A stretch of 15,648 bases of DNA from an uncultured Hungatella sp. (lineage in GTDB: Bacteria > Bacillota > Clostridia > Lachnospirales > Lachnospiraceae): contig CAJUPP010000062.1 of the NCBI GenBank assembly GCA_910588325.1, positions 1 through 15,648 on the forward strand, in the 5' to 3' direction. The position numbers and the translations under genes are program-made. Positions within the stretch are counted from its first letter, which is position 1; every line of letters begins with the position of its first letter. A model generated the notes under the pieces. It did not search any database. It saw only the letters and a program-made list of their open reading frames with translations, and was not told the origin of the DNA. Shown here piece by piece: positions 7,716 to 14,878 of the stretch.

Positions 7716-7727
7716 TGAAAATTTTCA
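7716..7727. promoter_or_regulatory. Operator palindrome for the regulator promoter
   Basis: TGAAAATTTTCA is a perfect 12-bp palindrome placed 17 nt beyond the -10 box of the minus-strand promoter. An identical copy with identical spacing lies after the divergent promoter. It is a candidate LacI-family operator; the central dinucleotide is AT rather than the CG common in this family. Confidence 0.6.
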
Positions 7728-7744
7728 GAAACGGGACAAGAAAT

Positions 7745-7773
7745 ATTATACAATTGTTACAAATAGCTGTAAT
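7745..7773 (-). promoter_or_regulatory. Promoter of the LacI-family gene
   Basis: On the minus strand a perfect -10 TATAAT (7745-7750) is preceded by ATTACA (7768-7773, 4 of 6 matches to the -35 consensus) with a 17-nt spacer. Transcription would start near 7738, upstream of the palindrome at 7716-7727. Confidence 0.65.
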
Positions 7774-7809
7774 ACAGCCTATGCAAACCAACGATTTGCA
7801 CAAAAATTC

Positions 7810-7838
7810 TTGCATTACCATGAAAATACTCTTATACT
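7810..7838 (+). promoter_or_regulatory. Promoter of the carbohydrate operon
   Basis: TTGCAT (7810-7815) and TATACT (7833-7838) are separated by 17 nt. The -10 matches consensus at 5 of 6 positions and the -35 at 3 of 6. A TGAAAA half-site (7821-7826) lies in the spacer and a full palindrome lies 17 nt after the -10, consistent with a repressible promoter. Confidence 0.6.
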
Positions 7839-7889
7839 ATTTATATCACAAGGAATGAAAATTTTCAATAAAAATTGATGTATTTTCAT
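7820..7889. repeat. Spaced inverted repeat flanking the operator
   Basis: ATGAAAATAC (7820-7829) and its exact reverse complement GTATTTTCAT (7880-7889) enclose the operator palindrome. Each arm contains the same TGAAAA half-site, so they may be accessory contacts for the same regulator, or chance in AT-rich DNA. Confidence 0.4.
7856..7867. promoter_or_regulatory. Operator palindrome for the carbohydrate operon
   Basis: This is the second perfect copy of TGAAAATTTTCA, starting 18 nt after the end of the operon's -10 box, just downstream of the expected transcription start. The centre-to-centre distance to the first copy is 140 bp. Binding here would block early elongation or open-complex formation. 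The proposed ligand is the adjacent LacI-family protein. Confidence 0.6.
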
Positions 7890-7916
7890 TTTTATATAAT
7901 AGAAAGGAGCAGCTGT

Positions 7917-9053
7917 ATGCCGGAAATAACTTATGGAATGGTTGGCGGAGGCCCAGGAGCAATGATCGGACCGGCCCATCGAAGAGCGGTAAGGCTGGAT
8001 GGTCTGGCATCTTTGAAAGCCGGCTGCTTTTCCAGAACGCCGGAAAAGTCAAAAAAATATGGAGCAGGTTTAGGGTTAAATAAGGAACGATGCTATGGAA
8101 CCTGCGAAGAGATGGCGGATGGTGAGAAAAGCCGGAAGGATGGTATTGACTTTGTGGTGGTGGTGACACCCAATGACACTCATTATAAGATCTGCAAGAC
8201 ATTTCTGGAGGCAGGAATCCATGTGGTCTGCGATAAACCTCTTGCCACGGATATACAGCAGGCCGAAGAACTGGCAGAGCTTGCCGCCCGGAACAATCTT
8301 TTATTTATGGTCACTTATACCTATACGGGAAATGTGACATTTAAATGTATGAGAGATTTGATCCGCCAGGGAGAGATCGGAACAATCCGGACGATTATGG
8401 CGGAGTATCCCCAAGGCTGGCTCTGTAATGAGAAGGATGATGGAGGAAAACAGGGGGCATGGAGGACAGACCCGGCACAATCCGGAAGAGTAAACTGTCT
8501 GGGAGACCTGGGAACCCATGTGGAGAATGCGGTATCTGCTGCCACGGGTTTAAAGATACGCCGCGTTCTGGCAAAGCTGGATGTGGTTGTCCCGGGAAGA
8601 AAGTTAGATGACAATGATCAAGTGCTTCTGGAATACGACAACGGAGCCACAGGCATCTATTGGACCAGCCAGTTTGCCATTGGCTGTGACAACAGCCTCC
8701 GTCTGAGAATATACGGCTCTCTGGGAACGCTTTTATGGTTCCAGGAGGAATCAGAACAACTGATTCTTATAAAGGATGACGGTATTCCCAGAATCATCAA
8801 ACGCGGATATTCCGCGATGACTGCATCTGCCGCTTCGTATACCAGAATGCCAAGCGGACACCCGGAAGGCTGGCTGGAAGCCATGGGTAATCTGTATGAC
8901 AGCTTTATTTCCTGTGTAAAGGCTAAAAAGGAAGGAAACTTCCGAGAGGATATGATTGACTACCCTACCATAAAAGACGGGCTTAATGGAATCCGGTATA
9001 TAGAAGCCTGTCTGAAAAGCCAGGAAAACGGCAACACCTGGATAGAACTTTAG
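7917..9053 (+). CDS. Gfo/Idh/MocA-family NAD(P)-dependent oxidoreductase
   Basis: The 378-residue enzyme carries an N-terminal Rossmann fold with the glycine-rich loop GMVGGGPGAMIG (7-18), the family signature CDKPLA (105-110, with K107 as the usual catalytic Lys) and GDLGTHVEN (196-204), giving D197 and H201 as candidate substrate-site residues. An upstream in-frame TTG (7875) is rejected: the ATG at 7917 has AAAGGAG (7903-7909) at a 7-nt spacing and begins right before the first beta strand. It is first gene of the operon under the LacI-type promoter, 19 nt before the isomerase gene. The family oxidises hydroxyls of sugars, glycosides, cyclitols or sugar acids. Pairing with a TIM-barrel enzyme suggests keto-sugar chemistry like E. 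coli YcjS/YcjR or inositol enzymes. Substrate unknown. Confidence 0.9.
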   Translation: MPEITYGMVGGGPGAMIGPAHRRAVRLDGLASLKAGCFSRTPEKSKKYGAGLGLNKERCYGTCEEMADGEKSRKDGIDFVVVVTPNDTHYKICKTFLEAGIHVVCDKPLATDIQQAEELAELAARNNLLFMVTYTYTGNVTFKCMRDLIRQGEIGTIRTIMAEYPQGWLCNEKDDGGKQGAWRTDPAQSGRVNCLGDLGTHVENAVSAATGLKIRRVLAKLDVVVPGRKLDDNDQVLLEYDNGATGIYWTSQFAIGCDNSLRLRIYGSLGTLLWFQEESEQLILIKDDGIPRIIKRGYSAMTASAASYTRMPSGHPEGWLEAMGNLYDSFISCVKAKKEGNFREDMIDYPTIKDGLNGIRYIEACLKSQENGNTWIEL

Positions 9054-9072
9054 AAAAAGGAGATTTTAAGTT

Positions 9073-10074
9073 ATGGCAAGACCAATTACACTTTTCACCT
9101 CTCAATGGGCCGATCTGTCACTGGACCGGGTTTGCGGTCTGGCGGCAGAGATGGGCTACGACGGATTGGAGTTAACCAAAAATGCCCACCTGAACGCAGA
9201 GAAAATTGTCAGAGACCCATCCTATGGAGAAGAAATAAAGCATTTATTAAGCGCAAACAATCTGAAGGCCTGGGCCATAAGCGCCCATTTAGACGGACAG
9301 TGCGTCGGTGATGCCCAGCGATGGGCCTATGATCCCCGGCTGGACAACTTTGCTCCCAAAAAACTTGCGGGAAAACCCGAGGAAATTCAAAAATGGGCCA
9401 TTGAGCAGATGATGATTACCGCTCATGCCGCACAGGCCATGGACATCCATATCGTTACTTTTTTTATGGGAAGTCCCATATGGAAATTTTGGTATTCCTT
9501 CCCACAGACCCCGGAGGAAGTCATAGAAGAGGGATATCAAAAGGAAAAGGAACTGTGGACCCCTATCTTCGATGAATTTGACCAGTGTCATGTGCGGCTG
9601 GCCCTGGAGGTTCATCCTTCGGAGATTGCTTTTGATTATTGGAGTACCCAGAGACTATTGGAGACCTTTGAGTTCCGTCCTACTCTGGGAATCAATTTTG
9701 ACCCGTCCCATCTGTGCTGGCAGGGAATGGATCCCGCTGTTTTTCTGTATGATTTCAGAGAGAGGATCTATCATGTACATGTGAAAGATGTGAAAAAGAA
9801 TCTGAATGGAAGAAATGGAATTCTGGGTTCTCATATCGCTTTTGGAGATCAGCGCCGGGGATGGAATTTTGTCTCTCCCGGACATGGGGATGTGGATTTT
9901 GACAATATGATCCGAATGCTGAATCAGATTCATTATACCGGTCCTCTTTCCATTGAGTGGGAAGACAGCGGTATGGACCGGATTACAGGGGCTGCGGAGG
10001 CTTTAAATTATACAAGAAAAATTAATTTTACCGCTTCTGAATTTGCTTTTGATACTGCAATTAAAAATATTTAA
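9073..10074 (+). CDS. Sugar phosphate isomerase/epimerase-family TIM-barrel protein
   Basis: The 333-residue protein fits the xylose isomerase-like (AP_endonuc_2) TIM-barrel family. Metal-ligand candidates lie at strand ends: E179 (LALEVHPSE), D210 and H213 (GINFDPSHLCWQG), H236 (YHVHVKD) and E295 or E297 (LSIEWEDSG). GYDGLEL (28-34) is a typical second-strand motif. Length is slightly above the usual 260-300 residues, with an insertion near 240-265. The start follows AAAAAGGAGA, 19 nt after the first oxidoreductase gene. Members act as epimerases, isomerases, dehydratases or C-glycoside-cleaving enzymes. In E. coli YcjR and in inositol pathways the partner is a Gfo/Idh/MocA dehydrogenase, as here. 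The likely role is epimerising, or opening, the keto product of a neighbouring dehydrogenase; this is inference. Confidence 0.88.
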   Translation: MARPITLFTSQWADLSLDRVCGLAAEMGYDGLELTKNAHLNAEKIVRDPSYGEEIKHLLSANNLKAWAISAHLDGQCVGDAQRWAYDPRLDNFAPKKLAGKPEEIQKWAIEQMMITAHAAQAMDIHIVTFFMGSPIWKFWYSFPQTPEEVIEEGYQKEKELWTPIFDEFDQCHVRLALEVHPSEIAFDYWSTQRLLETFEFRPTLGINFDPSHLCWQGMDPAVFLYDFRERIYHVHVKDVKKNLNGRNGILGSHIAFGDQRRGWNFVSPGHGDVDFDNMIRMLNQIHYTGPLSIEWEDSGMDRITGAAEALNYTRKINFTASEFAFDTAIKNI

Positions 10075-10097
10075 ACTATGAATGGAGGTAATGAACT

Positions 10098-11480
10098 ATG
10101 AAAAGAAATAATGTATTGGCATTGGTTTTGGCAGCAGCAGTGACAGGCAGTCTGATGGGCTGTTCCTCTGATTCTAAACCTGAAAGTGGTTCCAAAGAAA
10201 CGTCTTCGGCTTCCGTCCAGGAGACATCCTCTGGCCAGGAATCTGCCGCGGCTTCCGGCGATTCCCAAAAGGCCGGGGAACTGATCGCAGCATGGTGGGG
10301 GAATCAGACCAGAAACGACCGGTTTCAGAAAATGCTGGATCTCTATGCCCAGGAAAACGGTATAACTATCGAGACCCAGATGAGCGTATGGGATGACTAT
10401 CTGGTATCCATCCAGGCTGCCGCCGCCAGCAGCGACATGCCGGACCTGATGATGCTTCAGGGCGCTTACTATCAGGAGTATGTGGACTCCGGCCTGTTAA
10501 CCGACTTGACTCCTTATGTGGAAAGCGGAGTTTTGGATACATCCTCCATATCTGACAGCATTCTGTCCACAACCTCTGTTGACGGCAGACTGTATGGTAT
10601 CTGCGCCGGTATCAATTCTATCAGCTGTATTTACAACAAGACGCTTTTGGATGCAAATGGCATTGCGGTGAAGGACAATATGAACCTGGATGAATTTGCT
10701 GCGCTGTGTAAGGAGGTCTATGAGAAAACCGGATATAAGACTTACTTTAACTATGAATCTCAATTAATGGAATATATGGTACGGGCCAATGATGCGGTCT
10801 TATTTGGAAAAGATCATATCGGAGGTAATTCGGCAGAGGATATTGCCGATCTGTTTCTTTTAATTGAACAGGGCTTTAAAGAGGGCTGGCTCATCGACTA
10901 CAGCCTTTTGGGTTCCGTTTCTTCCGTAGAGGAGCATCCTATGGTTTATGGAACCTCTCCCGAGATGAGCTCCTGGTGCGCATTCTACAATTCCAATCAA
11001 TGTGCAGCCCTGCAGAATGCTGCTCCGGAAGGAGTGGAGCTTGCTTTGACTACCGCACCCAGTAAGGATGTAAAAAAATCTGCGTATTTGAGGGAAGCTA
11101 TGAGCCTGGTAGTTCCTGCCAAAACTCAGAGGCAGAATCAGGATGCGGCTGTGAAACTGCTGAACTGGTGGATCAATTCCGAGGAAGCAAACGAAATTAT
11201 CTTAGGTGAACCGGGAGTTCCTGCTAACACAGAGGTGGCGTCCCAGATAACTGCCCTGGTAGATGATACCCAGGCAAAGGTATTCACTTACATTACCGAT
11301 GTGGTAACTCCTGCTGCCAGCGTTTCCAACCCTCCTGCCGGAAACGGCATGGCAGAAGCGGAGAATCTGCTTATGGAGCTGGCCCAATATGTAGAATACG
11401 GGCAGATGACCGGTGCAGAGGCCGCCGAGCAATTCTTCACAGAAGGAAATGAGATTATGGCTGCCGCAGCCAGTAAATAA
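10098..11480 (+). CDS. ABC transporter sugar-binding lipoprotein
   Basis: The 460-residue protein starts with a lipoprotein signal: MKRNN, a hydrophobic stretch, then the lipobox LMGC with C22 as lipidation site. A Ser/Glu-rich linker (23-60) leads to a family-1 extracellular solute-binding fold (LIAAWWGNQTRNDRFQKML, then DMPDLMMLQGAYYQEY). Length is usual for CUT1 carbohydrate-binding proteins. GGAGG (10084-10088) is 9 nt before the ATG at 10098; an earlier out-of-frame ATG at 10091 is not used. It sits between the catabolic genes and two permeases, so it delivers the pathway substrate, anchored on the outer face of the membrane. It should be the most abundant product; a stable stem-loop after it may keep its transcript level high. 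Confidence 0.93.
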   Translation: MKRNNVLALVLAAAVTGSLMGCSSDSKPESGSKETSSASVQETSSGQESAAASGDSQKAGELIAAWWGNQTRNDRFQKMLDLYAQENGITIETQMSVWDDYLVSIQAAAASSDMPDLMMLQGAYYQEYVDSGLLTDLTPYVESGVLDTSSISDSILSTTSVDGRLYGICAGINSISCIYNKTLLDANGIAVKDNMNLDEFAALCKEVYEKTGYKTYFNYESQLMEYMVRANDAVLFGKDHIGGNSAEDIADLFLLIEQGFKEGWLIDYSLLGSVSSVEEHPMVYGTSPEMSSWCAFYNSNQCAALQNAAPEGVELALTTAPSKDVKKSAYLREAMSLVVPAKTQRQNQDAAVKLLNWWINSEEANEIILGEPGVPANTEVASQITALVDDTQAKVFTYITDVVTPAASVSNPPAGNGMAEAENLLMELAQYVEYGQMTGAEAAEQFFTEGNEIMAAAASK

Positions 11481-11492
11481 GTGAAAGCTGCC

Positions 11493-11523
11493 GCCGGTCG
11501 GACAACACTTCTGTCTGACCGGC
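11493..11523 (+). other. Stem-loop between binding-protein and permease genes
   Basis: GCCGGTCGGACA (11493-11504) pairs with TGTCTGACCGGC (11512-11523) over 12 bp with one G-U and a 7-nt loop. No T tract follows, so it is more likely a 3'-end stabiliser or partial attenuator that raises binding-protein mRNA over permease mRNA, as in malE-malF, than a full terminator. Confidence 0.65.
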
Positions 11524-11601
11524 ACAGAGCGGAAAATCAGCCACAAAAATAGGTGTAAGGGGGCTTTTAAGAGAGTTCCATATACAGAATGGAGGAAAAA
11601 C

Positions 11602-12486
11602 ATGGAAACAAAACATAGAAAAAAGATGAATATGTGGCAGAAGGAGGCTCTGACAGGATATTTCTTTTCCCTTCCGTTTATCATCGGGCTGTTATTCTTT
11701 CTGGTGGTGCCGATGTTTGTCTCTTTGTACTATTCCTTTTGCGACTTTAACATCCTGTCTGACGCCAAATGGATAGGACTTAAAAATTACACTGCCATAT
11801 TTCGGGATAACGATTTTTATACGTCGCTGTTTCTGACCTTAAAATTTGCTGTCCTCTCTGTCCCCCTCCGCCTTCTGGCAGCATTGGCAGTAGCATTGAT
11901 TCTATTTAGGAATACGAAAATGACACCTGTTTACCGGGCGGTGTTCTATTTCCCGTCTATTGTCGGATCTTCTGTAGCCATAGCTATTCTCTGGAAAAGG
12001 CTGTTTGCTGCTGACGGATTGATTAACAGCTTGTTCGGCACCAGAGTCGGGTGGATTGGGAATCCAAAAACAGCCATATGGGTCATCATTATCCTGTCAG
12101 TATGGCAGTTCGGCTCATCCATGCTTTTATTTTTGGCGGCCATGAAACAGATACCGGAAAGCCTGTATGAGGCAGCGCATGTAGACGGTGCCGGCGGTAT
12201 TCGCTCTTTTTTTACTATCACAATCCCGCTTTTGACTCCGACCATTTTTTTCAATCTGGTGATGCAGTCCATCAATGCCTTTTTGATCTTCGCCCAGGCA
12301 CAGCTGATTACCAACGGCGGACCGCTAAAAGCAACCAGGTTCTATGTTCTGTACATGTACCAGACTTCTTTTGAGTTCAGTAAAGCCGGATATGGTGCTG
12401 CGCTAGGGTGGATGATTGTTCTGGTTATTATGCTGTACACATTATTTTTGTTCCGTACAAAAAAATACTGGGTATATGAGGAGTGA
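11602..12486 (+). CDS. ABC transporter permease, MalF/UgpA type
   Basis: The 294-residue membrane protein has about six hydrophobic segments (first around 20-42) and the cytoplasmic EAA loop IPESLYEAAHVDGAGG (about 186-201), which docks the ATPase. It fits the MalF-like permeases of CUT1 sugar transporters in length and motif, without the long periplasmic insertion of enterobacterial MalF. GGAGG (11591-11595) lies 6 nt before the ATG. It follows the binding-protein gene after a 121-bp gap with a stem-loop, and its end meets the next permease gene. It forms the heterodimeric channel with that permease. No ATPase gene is present in this locus, so a shared MsmX/MsiK-type ATPase encoded elsewhere is expected. 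Confidence 0.93.
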   Translation: METKHRKKMNMWQKEALTGYFFSLPFIIGLLFFLVVPMFVSLYYSFCDFNILSDAKWIGLKNYTAIFRDNDFYTSLFLTLKFAVLSVPLRLLAALAVALILFRNTKMTPVYRAVFYFPSIVGSSVAIAILWKRLFAADGLINSLFGTRVGWIGNPKTAIWVIIILSVWQFGSSMLLFLAAMKQIPESLYEAAHVDGAGGIRSFFTITIPLLTPTIFFNLVMQSINAFLIFAQAQLITNGGPLKATRFYVLYMYQTSFEFSKAGYGAALGWMIVLVIMLYTLFLFRTKKYWVYEE

Positions 12487-12491
12487 CCGCT

Positions 12492-13340
12492 ATGAGGCAG
12501 AAAAAAGGTAAATTAAATAAAAGTTTATATCATCTGTGTGTATGCGTTATGGGACTGATTATGATTTATCCGCTTCTGTGGACAGTTGCCAGCTCTTTTA
12601 AGAAAAGCAGTACGATCTATCAAACGGTTACGCAGCTGATTCCCAAAGATCCCACAATTGAAAACTATATCAATGGCTGGGCCGGTTTTTCCCATACTAC
12701 CTTCGGGGTATTTATCCGAAATACAGTGTTTGTTACGGTTATCGCTACGGCCGGGGCTATTTTATCTTCTCTGATGGTAGCATATGCCCTTTCCAGAATT
12801 CGCTTTAAACTGAGAAATCCTCTCTTTGCTATGGTAATACTGACTATGATGCTTCCTGAGCAGATTATGATGATACCACAGTATCTTTGGTACAATAAGC
12901 TGGGATGGATCAACACATATTTTCCGTTGATTGTTCCTCACTTTTTTGCGGTGTCTGGATTTTTCACTTATGTGTTTATGAATTTTATGAATGGAATCCC
13001 CAAAGAGCTGGATGAGGCGGCACGTTTGGACGGATGTTCAAAGTTTAGCATGTTTTTCCACATCATTGTTCCTTTAACAAAGCCAGCGATTGCCACAGTT
13101 ACCATTTTGTCCTTTATCAACCGTTGGAATGACTACATGTCGCCGCTTTTGTATATTAAACGTACACCGAATTACACAGTCAGCATTGCGTTGAAGCTGT
13201 ATCTGGATTCTACATCTTCTTCTGATTATGGAGCCATGTTCGCTATGGCGGTTGTATCTCTTATACCGTTGTTTGCTATCTTTATCACCATGAACAGGTA
13301 TCTGGTGGATGGTGTGGCGACTTCGGGGATTAAAGGATAA
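12492..13340 (+). CDS. ABC transporter permease, MalG/UgpE type
   Basis: The 282-residue membrane protein has six predicted hydrophobic segments and the EAA loop IPKELDEAARLDGCSK, typical of MalG-like CUT1 permeases. The C-terminus (YLVDGVATSGIKG) is the conserved family ending. The ATG at 12492 is preferred over a GTG at 12483 that overlaps the previous gene, because GAGGAG (12478-12483) is 8 nt before the ATG but would overlap the GTG. With that start the gap to the preceding permease gene is 5 nt, indicating coupled translation. It pairs with the upstream permease to form the transmembrane pore for the sugar captured by the lipoprotein. Confidence 0.93.
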   Translation: MRQKKGKLNKSLYHLCVCVMGLIMIYPLLWTVASSFKKSSTIYQTVTQLIPKDPTIENYINGWAGFSHTTFGVFIRNTVFVTVIATAGAILSSLMVAYALSRIRFKLRNPLFAMVILTMMLPEQIMMIPQYLWYNKLGWINTYFPLIVPHFFAVSGFFTYVFMNFMNGIPKELDEAARLDGCSKFSMFFHIIVPLTKPAIATVTILSFINRWNDYMSPLLYIKRTPNYTVSIALKLYLDSTSSSDYGAMFAMAVVSLIPLFAIFITMNRYLVDGVATSGIKG

Positions 13341-13344
13341 TGTA

Positions 13345-13354
13345 GAAAATTTTC
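13345..13354. promoter_or_regulatory. Possible third copy of the operator core
   Basis: GAAAATTTTC is the inner 10 bp of the two upstream palindromes, flanked here by A and G instead of T and A. It sits between the second permease and second oxidoreductase genes, directly before the GAAAGGA ribosome site (13355-13361). No convincing promoter accompanies it; chance is quite possible. Confidence 0.25.
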
Positions 13355-13370
13355 GAAAGGAAAATAATGT

Positions 13371-14471
13371 ATGAAGAGAAAATATCGAATCGGTGTAATA
13401 GGTTTTGCCCACCTTCATGTTTTGGAACTGATCAGAACCTTTCTGGATATGCCGAAACAGTATGAATTCATAGGTGCTGCAGATACGGAACCTATGAATC
13501 ATTCACAATACCGCGGACCGGCCAGCAGATGGTCAAACAGGGAAAGATTTCTCCGAATGATGCAGATAGATAAAATTTTTGATAATATGGAACAGCTTCT
13601 GGATATGGGGCCGGATATTGTGCTGGTCACAACGGAGAATGCCCTCCATGGAACCGTGATTCCAAAGATCCTCCGGCGGGGCATTCATGTGGTAGTGGAT
13701 AAACCTTTGGCTATATGCCAGGCTCATGCCGCTGAGATATGGAAAGCTGCCGAAGAAGGAAAAAGCGTGTGTATTACAAACTGGTTTTCTTATTGGAAAC
13801 CGGGGATCCGGCTGGCAAAAGATCTGATTGACCAGGGAATTATCGGACGGATCTACCGTTTTCAATACCGCAATCCGGATTCTCTGGGCGTTCATTCTGA
13901 TATAGAGCAGATATCCGGGGAAGCTTTGAAAAAGGAGTGGTGGTATCAGCTTCGGTGCGGCGGAGGCAGTATGATTGATTACTGCAGTTATGGTATTGTC
14001 CTTGCCGACTGGTTCTTAGGAAGGCAGCCGGAAGCTGTATTTGGAGTAAAAAGGAATATCCGCCAGAAATTTGGCGATGCTGAGGATTATGCTTCGATGA
14101 TGCTTATGTATCCGGACGGGGTGGCTTTTCTGGAAGGTACCTGGGCTACCAGAAGCAGCGGTCTTCCTGCGGGACCTGTCCTATGGGGGGAGAAGGGAGC
14201 GATGATTGTGGAAAATTATGATCATACAAACAGGACCAGAGTGTGTATCTATAAAGAACCATATGCTTCTTCCCCCGATAGTTTGTATCATTCTGACGAT
14301 TATCCGCTTCCCCGGGGCCATCAGAATTTGGCACAGGATGTGTTTTATTATTTAGAAACCGGGGAACCTCTGCCTTATCTGCTTTCTTTAGAGTGTAACA
14401 TGAAAGCAGCATGGGTGTTGGAAGCAGGGAACCGTTCGGCATTGTCCGGATCAGCTGTTACCATGACATAA
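13371..14471 (+). CDS. Second Gfo/Idh/MocA-family oxidoreductase
   Basis: The 366-residue enzyme begins with a Rossmann strand-loop RIGVIGFAHLHV (6-17), in which the usual GxGxxG is replaced by GxxGxAH, as in a subset of the family. VVVDKPLA (107-114) supplies the signature Lys (K111), and GGGSMIDYCSYG (197-208) the substrate-side motif with D203 and Y207. The start at 13371 has GAAAGGA 9 nt upstream and lies 30 bp after the permease gene, as last gene of the operon. It is clearly diverged from the first oxidoreductase, so it probably has a different substrate or runs the reverse step, for example reduction after epimerisation. Its stop is 4 nt from the end of a convergent small gene, and no terminator hairpin is visible. 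Confidence 0.88.
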   Translation: MKRKYRIGVIGFAHLHVLELIRTFLDMPKQYEFIGAADTEPMNHSQYRGPASRWSNRERFLRMMQIDKIFDNMEQLLDMGPDIVLVTTENALHGTVIPKILRRGIHVVVDKPLAICQAHAAEIWKAAEEGKSVCITNWFSYWKPGIRLAKDLIDQGIIGRIYRFQYRNPDSLGVHSDIEQISGEALKKEWWYQLRCGGGSMIDYCSYGIVLADWFLGRQPEAVFGVKRNIRQKFGDAEDYASMMLMYPDGVAFLEGTWATRSSGLPAGPVLWGEKGAMIVENYDHTNRTRVCIYKEPYASSPDSLYHSDDYPLPRGHQNLAQDVFYYLETGEPLPYLLSLECNMKAAWVLEAGNRSALSGSAVTMT

Positions 14472-14475
14472 AAAA

Positions 14476-14667
14476 CTATTCTTTAATCTTGTCAATATCC
14501 GTAAGATTAACGCCTGATACATTTAATAAAGTTTTAATTGTCAGATATTCGTCCTTTAGTTTTGCGTATGTTTCAACAGCATTTTCTTTTCTTGCTAAAA
14601 GCATATACTCCTGAATCTTCTTGAAATCATCAAGAGCCGCTTTTGTAATTTCAAGACCATTTGGCAT
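14476..14667 (-). CDS. Small hypothetical helical protein
   Basis: The 63-residue product is mostly charged and amphipathic helix (ALDDFKKIQEYMLLARKENAV, then TYAKLKDEYLTIKTLLNVSG), with no signal peptide, Cys pair or known motif; I do not recognise the family. It is judged real because it has an ATG, regular helical pattern and a plausible ribosome site (AGGGGGTGA, minus strand, ending 4 nt before the ATG). That site forms one arm of a perfect 15-bp inverted repeat, so translation may be gated by RNA structure or transcription by a DNA-binding protein. It is convergent with the sugar operon and divergent from the ABC gene. Function unknown. Confidence 0.6.
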   Translation of the reverse strand: MPNGLEITKAALDDFKKIQEYMLLARKENAVETYAKLKDEYLTIKTLLNVSGVNLTDIDKIKE

Positions 14668-14673
14668 ATTCTC

Positions 14674-14732
14674 ACCCCCTGATTATGAAAGCCTGTCATT
14701 CGGTTATTTTCAGTATATCATAATCAGGGGGT
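14674..14732. repeat. Perfect 15-bp inverted repeat with 29-nt spacer
   Basis: ACCCCCTGATTATGA (14674-14688) is exactly complementary to TCATAATCAGGGGGT (14718-14732). Read on the minus strand, the distal arm contains the ribosome site of the small gene starting at 14667. It may be an RNA hairpin hiding that site, or two half-sites for a regulator (arm centres 44 bp apart). No T tract follows in either direction, so a terminator is unlikely. Confidence 0.7.
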
Positions 14733-14770
14733 AAAGTCTATTTTTCACAGCTCCTTTTTTCGAAAAATTG

Positions 14771-14799
14771 TTGACAGAACACCATCACTGTGTTATAAC
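14771..14799 (+). promoter_or_regulatory. Strong promoter for the ABC transporter gene
   Basis: A perfect -35 TTGACA (14771-14776), a 17-nt spacer and -10 TATAAC (14794-14799) make this the best sigma-A-type promoter in the window. A palindrome begins within the -10 box, so it is likely repressed. Confidence 0.8.
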
Positions 14800-14822
14800 T
14801 GTATTAATCAAATTAATACAGT
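14798..14822. promoter_or_regulatory. Operator palindrome at the ABC promoter
   Basis: Arms ACTGTATTAAT (14798-14808) and ATTAATACAGT (14812-14822) are exact complements around a 3-nt centre, overlapping the -10 box and start site. Placement fits repression. YtrB-like ABC operons are often controlled by YtrA-type GntR proteins that bind AT-rich palindromes of this kind; that regulator is not in the window. Confidence 0.65.
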
Positions 14823-14878
14823 GTAGTACGGCCTGACGGAGTCCGAGGCAGTTGTATGTTGAAAGGAGGGGACAATGG

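Noticed and set aside
7875..7916. Upstream TTG start for the first oxidoreductase
   Set aside because: It would add 14 residues before the Rossmann fold and place the ribosome site inside the coding sequence.
12483..12491. GTG start overlapping the previous permease gene
   Set aside because: The ribosome site GAGGAG would overlap this codon, whereas the ATG at 12492 has proper spacing.
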